Source: Arbacia lixula
Lineage: Eukaryota; Echinodermata; Echinoidea; Arbacioida; Arbaciidae
DNA length: 64,000 bases
Reading direction: 5' to 3'
NCBI GenBank assembly: GCA_963669155.1
Contig: OZ022578.1
Span: forward strand, 6,019,999 to 6,083,998
Below the pieces are notes generated by a model, which did no database searches, was not told where the DNA came from, and was given only the letters and a program-made list of their open reading frames with translations. The first letter of the stretch is position 1. Each line of letters starts with the position of its first letter. Positions 62,897 through 64,000 of this stretch are shown piece by piece. The position numbers and the translations under genes are program-made.

Positions 62897-63140
62897 TTTT
62901 TGGGGGGGGGTGAATTCTCAACTCAATTGGGAAAGATTCATGCCGTGTCACACTAATTCATGTGTTAAATTACAAACAGTACTTAGCACAAAACTCTATG
63001 ATATTTTATACACACCGCAATGTGGGTTTGCGGCTGATTGGATTGTGTACAATGTAAACATTTAACCCTTTATCACCCGCCACTGATGTATGTCTGCACA
63101 TGTAAAACGTGCAAATCACTGAGAGCAGCAATTTATTTGG
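62333..63140. other. No gene recognised
   Basis: Contains only the TTTG/TTG repeat. Nothing else was identified before the CR1/L2-like relic. Confidence 0.55.
62824..62911. repeat. (TTTG)n-(TTG)n-T-G simple repeat
   Basis: TTTG units, then about 12 TTG units, a T run and a G run. Frames across it are Phe/Cys/Leu low complexity. Confidence 0.95.
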
Positions 63141-63960
63141 CGCACAAAGGGTTAAGGAGGCAACTATTTAGGAGGCTGCTGTTAACTCGCTGAGAGACTG
63201 TCTCATGGATACCAAAGCCTGGTCCACTGCTAACACACTCCGTCTTAACGAAGACAAGCCTGAGCTCATCCATTTTCGTCACCTCTCGTAGGTTTGGTTA
63301 CTCAGGATGGATTGATAAGGACTACTAAATCTGTTAGAGACCTTATGTTCACTATGGACAAACAGTTGACACTTAAACACCATATCAGAAACGTCTGCAA
63401 ATCAGCATCCTGTGGCATGCTTTTTTTTTCAAAATAGGGAAGTTCAGGCGCCTGCCTGACCAAGCGTCCGCTGAGCGACTAGTTTACACCTTCGTCTCCC
63501 CTCATCTGGACTATTGTAAGTCCCTGCTTGCCAGCCCCCCTCTTTCTCATATATCCCTCCTCCAACGTATAAAAAGTTCAGTTGCTAGATTAGTCACCAT
63601 TAAAAGGATCCTCTATTCTATCGGTTCATCTCAGTATTAATTTCAAGATCTTCTTCTCACATACAAAATCACAAAAAATCTTGCCCCCGAGTAGTATTCC
63701 TCCGCTTCTCCTTTTCTGTCAGACCTCTCCGTTCATCTTCCTCTCTTCAATTACTTCATGGTCTATGCACGCAAACCCGTTATAGTGACCGAGCTTTCTC
63801 CGCCACTGCCCGATCCCGTTGGAACAAACTCACACCCCATTTTCAGAACGCCACACCTATCGTATCATTTCCCCTGACTTTGAGTTTATTCATATGCTTG
63901 TAAACTTGTTGTGATTCCATGTAGCTCATGTGAATCAGCAGGGCTGGCAAAATAAAAACA
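63141..63960 (+). mobile_element. Degenerate CR1/L2-like LINE, C-terminal end and 3' tail
   Basis: Plus-strand reading in shifting frames recovers the conserved C-terminal end of a CR1/L2-type LINE reverse transcriptase. It starts with AAVNSLRDCLMDTKAWSTAN and LRLNEDKPELIHF (about 63170-63285), then a block comparable to KSVRDL...DKQLTLKHHIRNVCKSAS (63330-63415), then ASAERLVYTFVSPHLDYCKSLLAS (63470-63535) and LLQRIKSSVARLVT (63560-63600). The terminal block YSDRAFSATARSRWNKL starts at 63781 and its frame stops at about 63903. The HxHWLPV block usual after the RLVT motif is absent, so there is an internal deletion near 63610-63640. Frameshifts and in-frame stops mark it as a pseudogene. The 3' UTR-like sequence runs to about 63960, and the terminus of a palindromic MITE begins just after it. 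Upstream reverse-transcriptase domains are not seen. Confidence 0.88.
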
Positions 63961-63978
63961 ATTGCAAATATATTGACC

Positions 63979-64000
63979 TGGGGCCATATTCATGAAACCC
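63979..64000. mobile_element. Terminus of the palindromic MITE, cut by window edge
   Basis: The last bases contain ggggccatattcatgaaacc (63980-63999), identical to the 20-bp terminus of the palindromic element at 19545-19664. It is even preceded by the same 'cct'. The remainder would lie outside the window, so the call is for one end only. Confidence 0.65.

Overview
The window looks like gene-poor nuclear DNA from a marine invertebrate, most likely an echinoderm and plausibly a sea urchin. The reasons are an AT-rich background, abundant (GA)n, (CA)n and (GATA)n microsatellites, interstitial (TTAGGG) repeats, tRNA-derived SINEs sharing a 'gggtggagagcagcaa' body, and several small inverted-repeat DNA elements. 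The species is an inference, because no host gene could be identified to anchor it. No bacterial-type genes or operons are present. Most open frames are low-complexity translations of microsatellites or short chance frames. I could not support any intact protein-coding gene or host exon. I also see no rRNA, no free-standing tRNA gene and no CRISPR array.

What can be supported is mobile and repetitive DNA. (1) Degenerate LINE pieces: an RTE-like reverse transcriptase relic (57830-59545, plus strand), a CR1/L2-like C-terminal relic at the right edge (63141-63960, plus strand) and a third LINE C-terminus on the minus strand ending in an (ATTGA)n tail (27765-28560). (2) tRNA-derived SINEs in two families (6038, 19695 and 42175; 48083 with tailless relatives at 11749 and 48390). 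(3) Non-autonomous DNA elements with terminal inverted repeats: two copies of one 0.66-0.73 kb family with apparent 7-bp target duplications (9339-10002 and 47241-47966); a long-armed foldback (13335-13849) with a detached arm at 33744; a 0.59 kb element with ~90-bp arms containing C tracts (53828-54416); a 120-bp near-perfect palindrome (19545-19664) whose terminus recurs at the window edge (63979-64000); and two elements filled with one repeated short word (24774-25420 with CGGATG, 40921-41372 with GAATGC). An AACGTT-rich zone lies at 34437-35770. (4) Two hammerhead-ribozyme-like motifs of the kind carried by Penelope-like elements (50638-50673 and 59854-59897). (5) Tandem arrays with 31-bp, 41-bp and 87-bp periods.

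Layout: 1-9 kb is mostly unique sequence with microsatellites and one SINE. 9-14 kb holds the first TIR element and the foldback. 17-26 kb is rich in microsatellites and holds the palindrome and the CGGATG element. 27.7-29 kb is a LINE relic joined to the 31-bp array. 34-36 kb is the AACGTT zone. 40-43.4 kb holds a GC-richer unexplained island, the GAATGC element, a SINE and the 41-bp array. 47-51 kb holds the second TIR copy, a SINE cluster and one hammerhead-like motif. 53.8-54.4 kb is the C-tract TIR element. 57.8-60 kb is the RTE relic followed by a hammerhead-like motif. 61.8-64 kb is the 87-bp satellite and the CR1/L2 relic. No genes in this window can be said to work together. The best leads are the word-filled TIR elements and the paired hammerhead-like motifs.
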